From JAMLHH01 sp035515235 (lineage in GTDB: Bacteria; Bacteroidota; Bacteroidia; Chitinophagales; JADIYW01), in the NCBI GenBank assembly GCA_035515235.1, contig DATJBS010000069.1, positions 10,728 through 74,727 on the forward strand: a stretch of DNA of 64,000 nt. Reading direction: 5' to 3'. How positions within the stretch are numbered: the stretch's first letter is position 1; the number at the start of each line of letters is the position of its first letter. The notes beneath the pieces are model-generated. The model made no database searches. It saw nothing but the letters and a program-made list of their open reading frames with translations, and was not told the origin of the DNA. Of the stretch, positions 54,411 to 62,846 are shown one piece after another. Position numbers and translations under genes: made by a program.

Positions 54411-55484
54411 TTAGTTCAATATAATTTTCGGACAATTGAATTCATGGAATAAATAATCATCCATTTTGTCTGCTTCTATTGCTAATTGAGCAATGTTTTT
54501 CTGAATATTTTGAGCTAAGTCTGAATAGATATCGCTTAGATGAGCTCTATAAGAGATGAAAATTTGATTTTGATGAAGACTCATTCTGAAAGGTTCTACG
54601 GGGTCACTGAGTAAATATGTATACAATCTTTCTAAGTCAGTATTGGGTAAATAGTTGATGGGAGAAACTGCAAATAAGAATTTATTTTTGTGGATGAAAA
54701 TTTTAATTAATGAGCTGCCTTGGTAAAAGCTCCATTCATCTAATCCATCTCTAGACAGAATAGGTTGGATTCCAAGTTCTGTCAAAGCTTGTTCAACAAA
54801 TACAGCAAAATGATCTAAAGGCTTTTCTTCAAATTTAGAAGTGTCAATATCTACACCGCAATTTTCACAAAAATCTTTTTCTAAAGAAATCAAATGCTCG
54901 CAATAAGCACATTTTATACATCTTCCTTCTGCATTTTTAGATTGATAGAAATTTACTTCTTGAAGTAGAATGTCTAGTGGAATAGCAAATCCCATATGGT
55001 CCGCTTGACGGAACTTAGAAGTCACCATCCCAACAAGCTTTCCGTGATCATCTAATAATGGACCACCACTATTTCCAGGATTTAATGCTGCATCCGTTTG
55101 TATATAATTTTGACCTTCAATATTTAATTTACTATTCGAAACAATACCTTCAGTAATAGAAAAAGGCAATCCAAAAGGAAAACCCAAAGCTTGAATTCGG
55201 TCTTTTATACGCATGGAAGATTCAATATCTCTTGCTTCTAGACTTTGATAAATATTTAAATTGTCCGCTTTTAAAAATGCGATGTCTGTTTCTGTATTCA
55301 TATAAAATACTTCAGCCGGGAATTTATTTTGGTAAATATCTTCTACAGCTACCTGAAGACAGCCTTCTACTACATGATAGTTGGTGATTATGAATGGAAA
55401 ATCTTTCAATATAAAACCACTTCCACTTTGCAAAGCTGTTTTGATTTTGAATACTGATTTTTCGTAAATAGTTGTTGAAGTCAT
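54411..55484 (-). CDS. Trypsin-like (HtrA-type) serine protease with zinc ribbon and C-terminal YbjN-like domain
   Basis: A 357-residue protein from the ATG at 55484. Residues 1-180 form a trypsin-like domain with full triad: His37 (ITNYHVVEG), Asp67 (TETDIAF) and Ser139 (NPGNSGGPL). Residues 189-210 form a C4 zinc ribbon (CAYC...CENC). Residues about 225-357 fit a YbjN/type III chaperone-like fold (VEQALTELGIQPI, then a four-strand sheet, then EADKMDDYLFHEF). There is no signal peptide or PDZ domain, so it looks cytoplasmic, unlike DegP. It lies 39 bp after a gene with the same C-terminal fold; they look like an operon and partners. Confidence 0.8.
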   Translation of the reverse strand: MTSTTIYEKSVFKIKTALQSGSGFILKDFPFIITNYHVVEGCLQVAVEDIYQNKFPAEVFYMNTETDIAFLKADNLNIYQSLEARDIESSMRIKDRIQALGFPFGLPFSITEGIVSNSKLNIEGQNYIQTDAALNPGNSGGPLLDDHGKLVGMVTSKFRQADHMGFAIPLDILLQEVNFYQSKNAEGRCIKCAYCEHLISLEKDFCENCGVDIDTSKFEEKPLDHFAVFVEQALTELGIQPILSRDGLDEWSFYQGSSLIKIFIHKNKFLFAVSPINYLPNTDLERLYTYLLSDPVEPFRMSLHQNQIFISYRAHLSDIYSDLAQNIQKNIAQLAIEADKMDDYLFHEFNCPKIILN

Positions 55485-55523
55485 TGTAGATGATATTTTA
55501 CGCAAAAATTATTACTATCTATT

Positions 55524-56639
55524 TTAATGATAATCTTTTGTAGAATTTGAAAAGTGGTCGACTTCCTCTTGTATCAATTGGAGAATCGTTTGGATTTTGC
55601 TTTCATTTACGGTTCCTGAAGAACTTTCAAGTAATGCCAAAATTGAATTCATAGACTTCTCATCCAAATCATATTGATAGGTCATCATTAGAAGTTGATA
55701 TTGAGTAGTGAAATAAGCTGCAAGAAATTCGCCTTTCTGAAACTCTCTCTGAATTTGCGACTGTATTTGAGTTAAATGATTTTTAAATACTTTTTTAGAA
55801 ATCAATTCTTTCAGTGGTACGAAAGTATGAATTTGATATAAATCCTCTTTGATTTGCTCATCGCTTAATCGGTTTAAAGACTGAATCGCTTTATTTCCAA
55901 TATTTATTTTTTCGCTCAATTCTAAAGGGCTGTGCATTTCTACAATCCATTTTTCTATATCGCTTTTTAGATGGCCATTTGGAGAAATAATAAAGTCTAA
56001 TTTTAGAAAAAGCAGAACAAAATTATCCCATAAAAATAGATTCTGACGCTCTTTTATCAAGTACTGTATGGTGGATTCTGCTTTAGCAATAATTTCTTTA
56101 AATGTATGGACACATAAGTTTTGAATTTCAGTTTCCAAAGGAAAGATTTGAGGTTCAGAAATTCTTTTAGCTCTGTATTTTCTTATAAAAGCATCATCAT
56201 ATAAATCTGCATGAATGCAAATTTCCTTCAGGACGTCAAAAATCTTTTGCGGCTCACATAAAGGATATTGACACTCAAAATAAAATAAAAGTAGATTGTT
56301 TTTTAGCTGAATCCTGGTGAGCTGAAGAGGGTCTTGATTGATTTGTAGAACTTGCCTGTAAAGTGGAAGTTTTAAGCTGTCCTCAACTGATAAAAAAGGA
56401 GCTTCTATAATCAGAAAGTCTTTCTCTAAATGCAGGTCTATTTGTATAGAACCGTGTGGAAGTTGTAATTTAGATGCTCCCGTAGGATATTCTATTCCTA
56501 AATAATCCAACATTTGGTAAATAGATTCCTTGTAATCTTTAGCTTCCCAAGCCTGCAATACTTTTTCCCATTTCTGTGGTTGTGTATTGTTAAAGGATTG
56601 ACGGTGTATAGGTTTGAAAATTACCGGAGCATGATACAT
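55524..56639 (-). CDS. YbjN-like domain protein paired with the protease
   Basis: A 371-residue soluble protein from the ATG at 56639; a TTG upstream would lie inside the promoter box. Residues about 35-155 have the same pattern as the protease C-terminus: MLDYLGIEYP, strands with PHGSIQIDL and DFLIIEAPFL, LYRQVLQINQDP, and a final helix HADLYDDAFIRKY. The remaining 215 residues are predicted helical with no recognised motif. I do not recognise a family. Likely the partner, inhibitor or substrate adaptor of the downstream protease. Confidence 0.7.
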   Translation of the reverse strand: MYHAPVIFKPIHRQSFNNTQPQKWEKVLQAWEAKDYKESIYQMLDYLGIEYPTGASKLQLPHGSIQIDLHLEKDFLIIEAPFLSVEDSLKLPLYRQVLQINQDPLQLTRIQLKNNLLLFYFECQYPLCEPQKIFDVLKEICIHADLYDDAFIRKYRAKRISEPQIFPLETEIQNLCVHTFKEIIAKAESTIQYLIKERQNLFLWDNFVLLFLKLDFIISPNGHLKSDIEKWIVEMHSPLELSEKINIGNKAIQSLNRLSDEQIKEDLYQIHTFVPLKELISKKVFKNHLTQIQSQIQREFQKGEFLAAYFTTQYQLLMMTYQYDLDEKSMNSILALLESSSGTVNESKIQTILQLIQEEVDHFSNSTKDYH

Positions 56640-56657
56640 GTAGTGTAATTTGAGCTT

Positions 56658-56665
56658 CAAAACTA
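56658..56665 (-). promoter_or_regulatory. -7 promoter element TAGTTTTG of the YbjN/protease unit
   Basis: On the minus strand the bases read TAGTTTTG, matching TAnnTTTG, 19 bases before the ATG at 56639. It fixes the start codon choice and supports a two-gene transcript divergent from the response regulator. Confidence 0.5.
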
Positions 56666-56768
56666 ACTTTTTATAAAGAACAGGTCAAATAAATATGAAA
56701 TCAATCCTTAAATTTTATAAAATACCTTGATAGTCATTAAAAATTTCTAATTTAGACTTATTCTAATT

Positions 56769-57413
56769 ATGGCCAAAGTAAAAGTTGTGATATCAGATGC
56801 CCAGTTTATCATAAGATTGGGTATTCAAGAGGTTCTCAAAATGGATGACCAATTTGAATGTATTGGAGAATGTGCTAATTCTACGGAATTGAGAAAGCTC
56901 ATTCAGTCTACGAGTCCTGATATTATCACAATAGATTACGCTCAAGCAGGTTTTTTTAGCTTAGAAGATTTAAAGTTTTTACAAGAAAATTCTCCCAAAA
57001 CCAAGGTGCTTGTCATCTCAGATGATGAACATAGTGAAAATATTTTCAAAGCTTTAGATTATGGAGCCTTGAGTTTTTTGACCAAAGAATGTGACCAAGC
57101 AGAAATATTAAATGCGTTAATTGCTACTGCTAAAACTGAAAAGTTTATCTGTCACAAAATCATAGAAGTCATTATAGATAAAAAGGTTACACCTCTTAAA
57201 GAAGAGAATTGCAAAAGAAGTCAACTTTCTTATCGAGAAATAGAAATAATTCAGTTAACTGCAAAAGGCCTTTCCGCAAAAGAAATTGCCAATCAATTAT
57301 TTTTAAGTTTACACACAGTGTACACTCATAAGAAGAATATTATGAAGAAGCTAAGAATTAACTCTTCTTCAGAAATCATCCTTTACGCTATTAATAAGGG
57401 AATTACAAATTAA
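56769..57413 (+). CDS. LuxR/NarL-type response regulator
   Basis: A 214-residue protein with a receiver domain (about residues 4-120) and LuxR HTH (about 150-212; LSYREIEIIQLTAKGLSAKEIA, LHTVYTHKKNIMKKL). Asp56 (IITIDY) is the expected phospho-site and Lys in FLTKE is conserved; the acidic pair at the first strand is reduced to a single Asp10 (ISDAQF). No histidine kinase is nearby. It may control itself, the SpoIIE phosphatase or the divergent protease unit. Confidence 0.88.
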   Translation: MAKVKVVISDAQFIIRLGIQEVLKMDDQFECIGECANSTELRKLIQSTSPDIITIDYAQAGFFSLEDLKFLQENSPKTKVLVISDDEHSENIFKALDYGALSFLTKECDQAEILNALIATAKTEKFICHKIIEVIIDKKVTPLKEENCKRSQLSYREIEIIQLTAKGLSAKEIANQLFLSLHTVYTHKKNIMKKLRINSSSEIILYAINKGITN

Positions 57414-57498
57414 TATTTATTTAATATATTGTTGTTTTTCATGAAACTGATTTTGAATCAATTTTTTTCCTAACTTAATTCAGAATTTCAAAAACATC

Positions 57499-58743
57499 AT
57501 GATAATTAGGGACGATTTTGACCATGTTATGCTGAAGAGCTTAGAAGAGCGTTTAGTCTCAAAGCATTTTCATATGGATAGTCTTTATGATGTGACTCAA
57601 GCTATCAACTCTGCAAAAGACGTAGATGAACTAGTTAAATATTACGAAAAATATTTAATAGAATTTCTAGGAATAGAAGACCTTGTGCTTTACTTCTACA
57701 ATAGTGAGTGGGCGGTAAAAACTTTTATTTGCACTCATATTGAAAACTGTCATGATATTGATGTTCCAATAGCATTAAAGTACAAAGAGCCTTCCAAATT
57801 AAATCCTGAGGATTCTAAAAAGATAGGTGGATATAAATACGTACTCCCTGTATATTATAATGATGTAGTCTTGTCTTTTGCACTTTTAGGAGATGTTAAA
57901 TATCAAAATGTAGAGTCAGAGCATTATCTAATTCAATATGCTCAAGTGCTGACGAATATTATCTCCATGGCCATCGAAAACAAAAGATTGCTGATAAGAG
58001 AGTTGGAGAAGAAAGAATTTGACAAAGAGATGGAATTGGCGTCAAAAATTCAAGGGATGATTATTCCTAAACGTTTGCCCAAAAATCACATTTATGAATT
58101 TGCTGGATTGTATATGCCACACCGGAGCATTGGCGGAGACTATTATGATGTCATCAATGTCAATAAAGACGAATTTGTCTTTTGTATGGGAGACATTTCT
58201 GGTAAAGGAATAGCTGCAGCTCTAGTAATGGCTAATCTTCAGTCTTATCTCAATGCTAGCCCGCCTTTGGTTACAGAAAGCGAAAGAGAATTAGTCGACC
58301 GCTTAAACTCTAAAATACTGAGTATTACGAATGGTGAGAAATTCATTACCTTATTTATTGCACGATATAATATACTAACTAAAGAATTAGTGTATCTCAA
58401 TGCTGGTCATAATCCACCATTCTTAGTGAACCAAGGAGAAGTGACTAGACTAGATAAAGGTTGCGCTTTGTTAGGGATTTTAGACTATATACCTAAAGTG
58501 CAAATAGGCAGATTGATATTAGAGCCAGATTCCATGATTTTTACTTATACCGATGGTCTTTCTGAAATGGAAAATCAAAATGGTATAGCTTATGGAGATG
58601 AAAGGTTAAAAAAATTTGCAGCAAAAAACGGACATTTGTCTTCGGAGAGCTTCGTGAAAAAGTTATATTCTGATTTGAATACTTATAATGAGCAAAACGG
58701 TTTCAATGATGATGTCAGCGTTTTAGTAGGTAAGTTTTATTAG
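57499..58743 (+). CDS. GAF-like sensor with SpoIIE-type PP2C phosphatase domain (RsbU-like)
   Basis: A 414-residue protein. Residues about 20-175 form a GAF-like sensor; residues 180-200 are a helical linker with KEFDKEMELASKIQGMIIP; residues about 205-414 are a SpoIIE phosphatase with metal-binding Asp in GGDYYDV, GDISGKG, YTDGLSE and NDDVSVLV. Such enzymes dephosphorylate anti-anti-sigma (STAS) proteins in partner switching. No STAS or anti-sigma kinase is in the window, so the substrate is encoded elsewhere or the logic differs. It lies 85 bp after the response regulator. Confidence 0.88.
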   Translation: MIIRDDFDHVMLKSLEERLVSKHFHMDSLYDVTQAINSAKDVDELVKYYEKYLIEFLGIEDLVLYFYNSEWAVKTFICTHIENCHDIDVPIALKYKEPSKLNPEDSKKIGGYKYVLPVYYNDVVLSFALLGDVKYQNVESEHYLIQYAQVLTNIISMAIENKRLLIRELEKKEFDKEMELASKIQGMIIPKRLPKNHIYEFAGLYMPHRSIGGDYYDVINVNKDEFVFCMGDISGKGIAAALVMANLQSYLNASPPLVTESERELVDRLNSKILSITNGEKFITLFIARYNILTKELVYLNAGHNPPFLVNQGEVTRLDKGCALLGILDYIPKVQIGRLILEPDSMIFTYTDGLSEMENQNGIAYGDERLKKFAAKNGHLSSESFVKKLYSDLNTYNEQNGFNDDVSVLVGKFY

Positions 58744-59373
58744 GTATTTTGTTTTTTTCCACTGTCAATAGACTCATGTTGTTAAGGTAAGAAGGTTTGT
58801 CATCCTGAAAGGATTTAAAACCTGCATGTTTTTAAATTATCTTTCTTTCTTACCATACTTTTTTAGTAAAAAGTATGCAAAAAATCGCGCTGAATTTCTC
58901 TGCGAACCACTTTCTGTTTAAAGGCTACATCTTCAAAACTTTTCTTCAATTGCACTCTTCAATTCTACGGACACTAAGCATGTCGAAGTGCAAACAGTTG
59001 AAGATGTTACGCTTTTTTCACAGAGTGGGTGACCGCCTGCAAAATTTAGGCGCATGGGAGTCGAACAACTATTGATTTCGATATCAATCAAAATACTTTT
59101 CCAACCTAGATCAGCTAAAAAGATTCTGAAACTAGTTCAGAATGACGTTTTGCATATTTGTGCTTATAACTTCGTTAATCGTCCTTTTATCTTCGATCCT
59201 CGTACTTTGCCCAAACTGTCATTGCGGGCTCGTTCCGAGTGTCATTGCGGACTTGATCCGATTGTCATTGCGGACTTGATCCGCAATCTCTATAGATTCT
59301 GAAACTAATTCAGAATGACGGTTTGCATATTCGTATTTCTAACTTTGTAAATCGTACTTCTAGCATTAGCACA
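58744..59373. repeat. Intergenic repeat cluster: a 68-bp direct repeat and a 22-bp tandem triplet
   Basis: The gap holds no gene I can support. 59121-59188 and 59294-59361 are direct repeats starting agattctgaaacta(g/a)ttc, which contain the palindrome attctgaa/ttcagaat. Between them are three tandem units of tgtcattgcggacttgatcc type at 59217-59238, 59240-59261 and 59263-59284. These sequence types are known to me as dispersed intergenic repeats in several phyla. At 58800-59000 are looser remnants such as gtcatcctgaaaggattt. Open frames crossing them resemble no protein. Confidence 0.75.
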
Positions 59374-60564
59374 TTAAACTCTCAGTTTCTTTCCTTTCAG
59401 TTCTTTCATAGCTTTTGACAAGCCTTCCATCGTCATAGGAAACATTCTTTTAGGAAATATCTCTTGAATGATTTGAATGCTTTTCGTTCCTTGCCAGTAA
59501 GCTTCTGTTGAGGGATTGAGCCAAATAGTATATGGGAAATGTTCTTTCAATCTATTAAGCCACGAGACGCCACTTTCGTCGTTGTGATGCTCGATACTCC
59601 CTCCTGCATGAGTCAATTCGAATGGAGACATAGTAGCATCTCCCACAATAATCACTTTATAATCGCCATTATATTTATGCAGAACATCTAAAGTTGGAAT
59701 TTTATCTTCCCATCTCAGAGAGTTGGTCTTCCAGACAGATTCATAGATACAATTGTGAAAATAATAAAACTCTAAATGTTTAAATTCAGATTTGGCTGCC
59801 GAAAACATTTGTGAACACAGTTCAATATGTGAATCCATAGAACCTCCAACATCAAAAAACAATAAAACTTTTACTTTATTTTTCTTAGAAGCCTGCATAA
59901 CTATGTCGATATAACCAGCATTTCTACAAGTATGATCGATGGTGGTGTGAAGATCTAATTCGTTTTGGATACCATCTCTTGTCAATATTCTCAACCTTCG
60001 GAGTGCCATTTTGATGTTTCGAGTATTGAGTTCTAGATCATCAGCGTAATCTTTAAACTCTCTTTTCTCCCATATTTTAATAGCAGATTTTTGACCTCCC
60101 GAACCGCCTACTCTCACACCTTGCGGATTATAACCACCATGACCAAATGCAGATGTTCCTCCGGTACCTATCCAAGTGTTTCCTCCTTGATGACGATCTT
60201 TTTGTTCTTGGAGAAGTTCTTCCAATCTTTTCATGATTTCTTCCAAGCCACCATAAGCTTCAATTGCTTTTTTCTCTTCCTCCGTAAATAATCGATCGAG
60301 TTCTTTGCGTATCCAATCTTCGGGAATTTCTTTTTGTGCAGCTTCAGAAATGTATTGAACTCCTTTAAAGTAATGTCCAAAAAGCAAGTCAAATCGATCT
60401 AGATATTGTTCGTGTTTTACCAAAACCGTTTTGCAAAGCGAATAAAAATCTTCTATTGAATAATTAGCGACTCCTTTGCTCAATGCTTCTAATAGTGATA
60501 AATACTCCTGAATGGATACAGGAATACCTTCTTTTTTTAGTAAAAGGAAAAAATCTAAGAACAT
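59374..60564 (-). CDS. VWA-domain protein, CoxE-like
   Basis: A 396-residue protein. The N-terminal part (about 1-125; FFLLLKKEGIPVSIQEYLSLLEAL in parts) and a Gly-rich stretch (about 128-165) precede a von Willebrand A-like domain (about 200-396) with a MIDAS-type motif FFDVGGSMDSH, later Thr/Asp in VGDATMSPFE. CoxE-like VWA proteins usually work with a MoxR-type AAA ATPase to mature metal enzymes or assemble complexes; none lies within this window beside it. Function unknown. Start at the ATG 60564. Confidence 0.8.
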   Translation of the reverse strand: MFLDFFLLLKKEGIPVSIQEYLSLLEALSKGVANYSIEDFYSLCKTVLVKHEQYLDRFDLLFGHYFKGVQYISEAAQKEIPEDWIRKELDRLFTEEEKKAIEAYGGLEEIMKRLEELLQEQKDRHQGGNTWIGTGGTSAFGHGGYNPQGVRVGGSGGQKSAIKIWEKREFKDYADDLELNTRNIKMALRRLRILTRDGIQNELDLHTTIDHTCRNAGYIDIVMQASKKNKVKVLLFFDVGGSMDSHIELCSQMFSAAKSEFKHLEFYYFHNCIYESVWKTNSLRWEDKIPTLDVLHKYNGDYKVIIVGDATMSPFELTHAGGSIEHHNDESGVSWLNRLKEHFPYTIWLNPSTEAYWQGTKSIQIIQEIFPKRMFPMTMEGLSKAMKELKGKKLRV

Positions 60565-61012
60565 TAGACTAAGGTAGGGGATTTCTTATTTTATTATAGG
60601 GTTTTTGGACTGCTAAATTAAAACCGTCATTGTGCGGACGAAGGACAAGGCAATCTATTTATAGGGCTTCCGATTTAATATGTTGGTCGGAGAGGCTCTC
60701 TAAGCCCCTTAGCAAAAAACCTTTATAAGAGTTGCTCCACAAAATACTTTTGAGATGCTTCCAGCATGACATCTTTCGTTGGTTTTTAATTTGCACATCG
60801 TCACATCTCAATACCCAATACTCCTTCCGAGTGAGGGATAGAATAGAGGATCGCCCGTAGTGCAACGAAGGGAAGCCGAAATGATAGCCCGACCCGTTAG
60901 GGACACTCTCAAAAACATTTTTAGGATTGCTTAGAATTATTGTATTTGCTAAAGATTAAGTCTGCTTTATGAATTAAAAACATAGTATTTTACAAGCATA
61001 ACTATCATAGAT
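60565..61012. other. Gap with dispersed-repeat remnants
   Basis: No gene. It contains gtcattgtgcggacgaaggac (about 60626) and, at 60848-60900, the pattern cccgtagtgcaacgaaggga ... gatagcccgacccgttaggg that resembles 40040-40100. The last 100 bases before 61013 are AT-rich with a weak TATTTTAC box. Otherwise I see nothing. Confidence 0.5.
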
Positions 61013-61882
61013 ATGAAAAATTGGATTGTATTAATTACTCTTTTGACTTCGTTCAGTTTGCTTTCAGCTCAAGATCAAATGGTTTTGAAATCCGGTACTA
61101 CATTAAAAGTTAAGATTCTTAAATCAAATTCTTTTTCAGTGGATTATCGTCAGCCAGAAATATATGGAGATTCGACATTGATTAAGGATAAATCAGAAAT
61201 CTTAGCACTAGTTTTTGAAAATGGATATACGGAAGTGATGAATGGTGAAACCAAAAAGAACAAACAAATCATCAATTATCCTACTAATAAAATAGCTTTT
61301 GACATTTTTGGATTTTTAGGTAGAGAAGTCCATTTTCATTATGAAAGGTTATTTGCCCACGGAGCATTAGCTCTTCGTATTCCTTTAGGTATAATCTATG
61401 ATTATGATGCGGGCTCGCTGACTTATTTCCCATTGAGAGAAAGATATTCTTATTTTGAAGATTTTGCTTACGGCACGACAGGCTCATACTTTTCTTACGA
61501 ACAGAAGTCTGCAAAAGGTTTTCACACAGGTGCAGGTGTAGTGGTTTATTTTAATCCACCTAGTAAAGTGAGAGGTTATATTGTTCCAGAAATAGTATTA
61601 GGAGCTTTAAGTAGAAAGTATGATGTGTATGAAACGGTCTATAGCAATTATGGAAATAGCGAATCCTTTTTTAGAGGGTCGAAAAGATATAACGGTATGA
61701 TTATCGGCACAGATTTTAAATTGGGTTTAAGTGTTCTGCCAGCTCCCAAAATATCCTTAGGACTAGAAGTAGGTGGAGGTTATGGAACTTTGATTCAGAA
61801 GGATTTGGAAAATAACAGAGTGGTCATTTGGAGAATGTCATTATTGTTAGGGTTCAATTGGGATAAAAAGAAAGAGAAATAA
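61013..61882 (+). CDS. Secreted outer-membrane beta-barrel protein of unknown function
   Basis: A 289-residue protein with a signal peptide (residues 1-19, ending LLSAQ). Residues about 20-85 are a small beta-rich domain (LKSGTTLKVKILKSN, LALVFENGYTEVM). Residues about 95-289 alternate hydrophobic strands and turns, ending with LLLGFNWDKKKEK, consistent with an 8- to 12-strand barrel. I do not recognise a family. It lies 29 bp before a lipoprotein gene and is probably co-transcribed with it. Confidence 0.65.
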   Translation: MKNWIVLITLLTSFSLLSAQDQMVLKSGTTLKVKILKSNSFSVDYRQPEIYGDSTLIKDKSEILALVFENGYTEVMNGETKKNKQIINYPTNKIAFDIFGFLGREVHFHYERLFAHGALALRIPLGIIYDYDAGSLTYFPLRERYSYFEDFAYGTTGSYFSYEQKSAKGFHTGAGVVVYFNPPSKVRGYIVPEIVLGALSRKYDVYETVYSNYGNSESFFRGSKRYNGMIIGTDFKLGLSVLPAPKISLGLEVGGGYGTLIQKDLENNRVVIWRMSLLLGFNWDKKKEK

Positions 61883-61911
61883 AGTCTATTTTTAGAGAAA
61901 TATAATTTCTA

Positions 61912-62649
61912 ATGTTGAGGTTTTATAAAACCCTATTTGCGTTTATCGTTTTTATTCTTTTTGCTTTTACATCTTGTAAAAAGGATGACAATTATGTGCG
62001 TGTAAAATTTGCAGAAGAGTCTGTCCTTTATCCAGAAGGTATAGAAGATAGAGATGCATTGCTTATGGCAATCAGAGATTATGTAAGATTAAGTATTGCG
62101 AGTACTGCTGAATTTCCTGTAGATTTAGCTTTGGCAGAATTTGTAGATGAAGATTTTAAAAATGTTGGACAAGTCAAATTGAATAATGATTCCTTAGCTA
62201 AAACCTCTGCAAATTTCTATGTCTCAAATATAGATAAGAGCAATTATAAATTAGAACCAGGAAATGAAAACCAATGGTCAATATCGGGAGGAAATGGATT
62301 TGAGAGCTTTAATAAAAAGTTAGCTGTTAAAATGCCTGCTAAGATTGTGTTTGAATCTTTACCTAGTATGATTTCTTTGAGTAATGATATTACTTTAAAA
62401 GTTGTCGATTTTCCTAGCAATGCTCAAGCAATTATTTGGAAGCTCACTGATGTCGATGGTCATTTTATACAAAAGGAAACGATTACGAACGAACTAACAT
62501 TAACAGCTGCAGAGCTCAGCAAATTATCTCCCGGTAGAAATAGCTTAATCAAAGTGGCCGCCTATTCTTTAGAAAAGTGGGAGGATGATGGCAAGAATTA
62601 TGTTTTTGTCAATGAGATGGTAGAAATGTCTTCTATAGAATTCAAATAG
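61912..62649 (+). CDS. Lipoprotein of unknown function
   Basis: A 245-residue protein with lipobox AFTSC (Cys22) followed by KKDDNY, typical of outer-membrane lipoproteins in this phylum. The mature part has beta strands with no recognised motif; residues about 150-245 (LSNDITLKVVDFPSNAQAII in parts, ending EMVEMSSIEFK) resemble an Ig-like domain. It may work with the barrel protein encoded just upstream. Confidence 0.65.
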   Translation: MLRFYKTLFAFIVFILFAFTSCKKDDNYVRVKFAEESVLYPEGIEDRDALLMAIRDYVRLSIASTAEFPVDLALAEFVDEDFKNVGQVKLNNDSLAKTSANFYVSNIDKSNYKLEPGNENQWSISGGNGFESFNKKLAVKMPAKIVFESLPSMISLSNDITLKVVDFPSNAQAIIWKLTDVDGHFIQKETITNELTLTAAELSKLSPGRNSLIKVAAYSLEKWEDDGKNYVFVNEMVEMSSIEFK

Positions 62650-62846
62650 AACGTTTTAGAATAAAAATCAAGTTTTTTTAATTAATTCTTACTTTAAAAA
62701 TCCCCTTAGTTTATTGGAGTTTTTGATGTTGAGTTAACATTTATTTTACTATAATTAAATATTGGTGATGACCTTTTGCATTTTTTAACGATGTGATAGA
62801 TAAAGAGAATAATCTCTATTTCTGAAATATCTAAAAATGTAGGGTT

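Noticed and set aside
59217..59284. Three short tandem units that could suggest a CRISPR array
   Set aside because: Units of 22 bp are joined head to tail with 1 base between them; there are no spacers and no cas genes.
58875..59302. Two open frames of 66 and 82 codons in the gap after the SpoIIE gene
   Set aside because: They cross the dispersed repeats, have no start context or promoter and resemble no protein.
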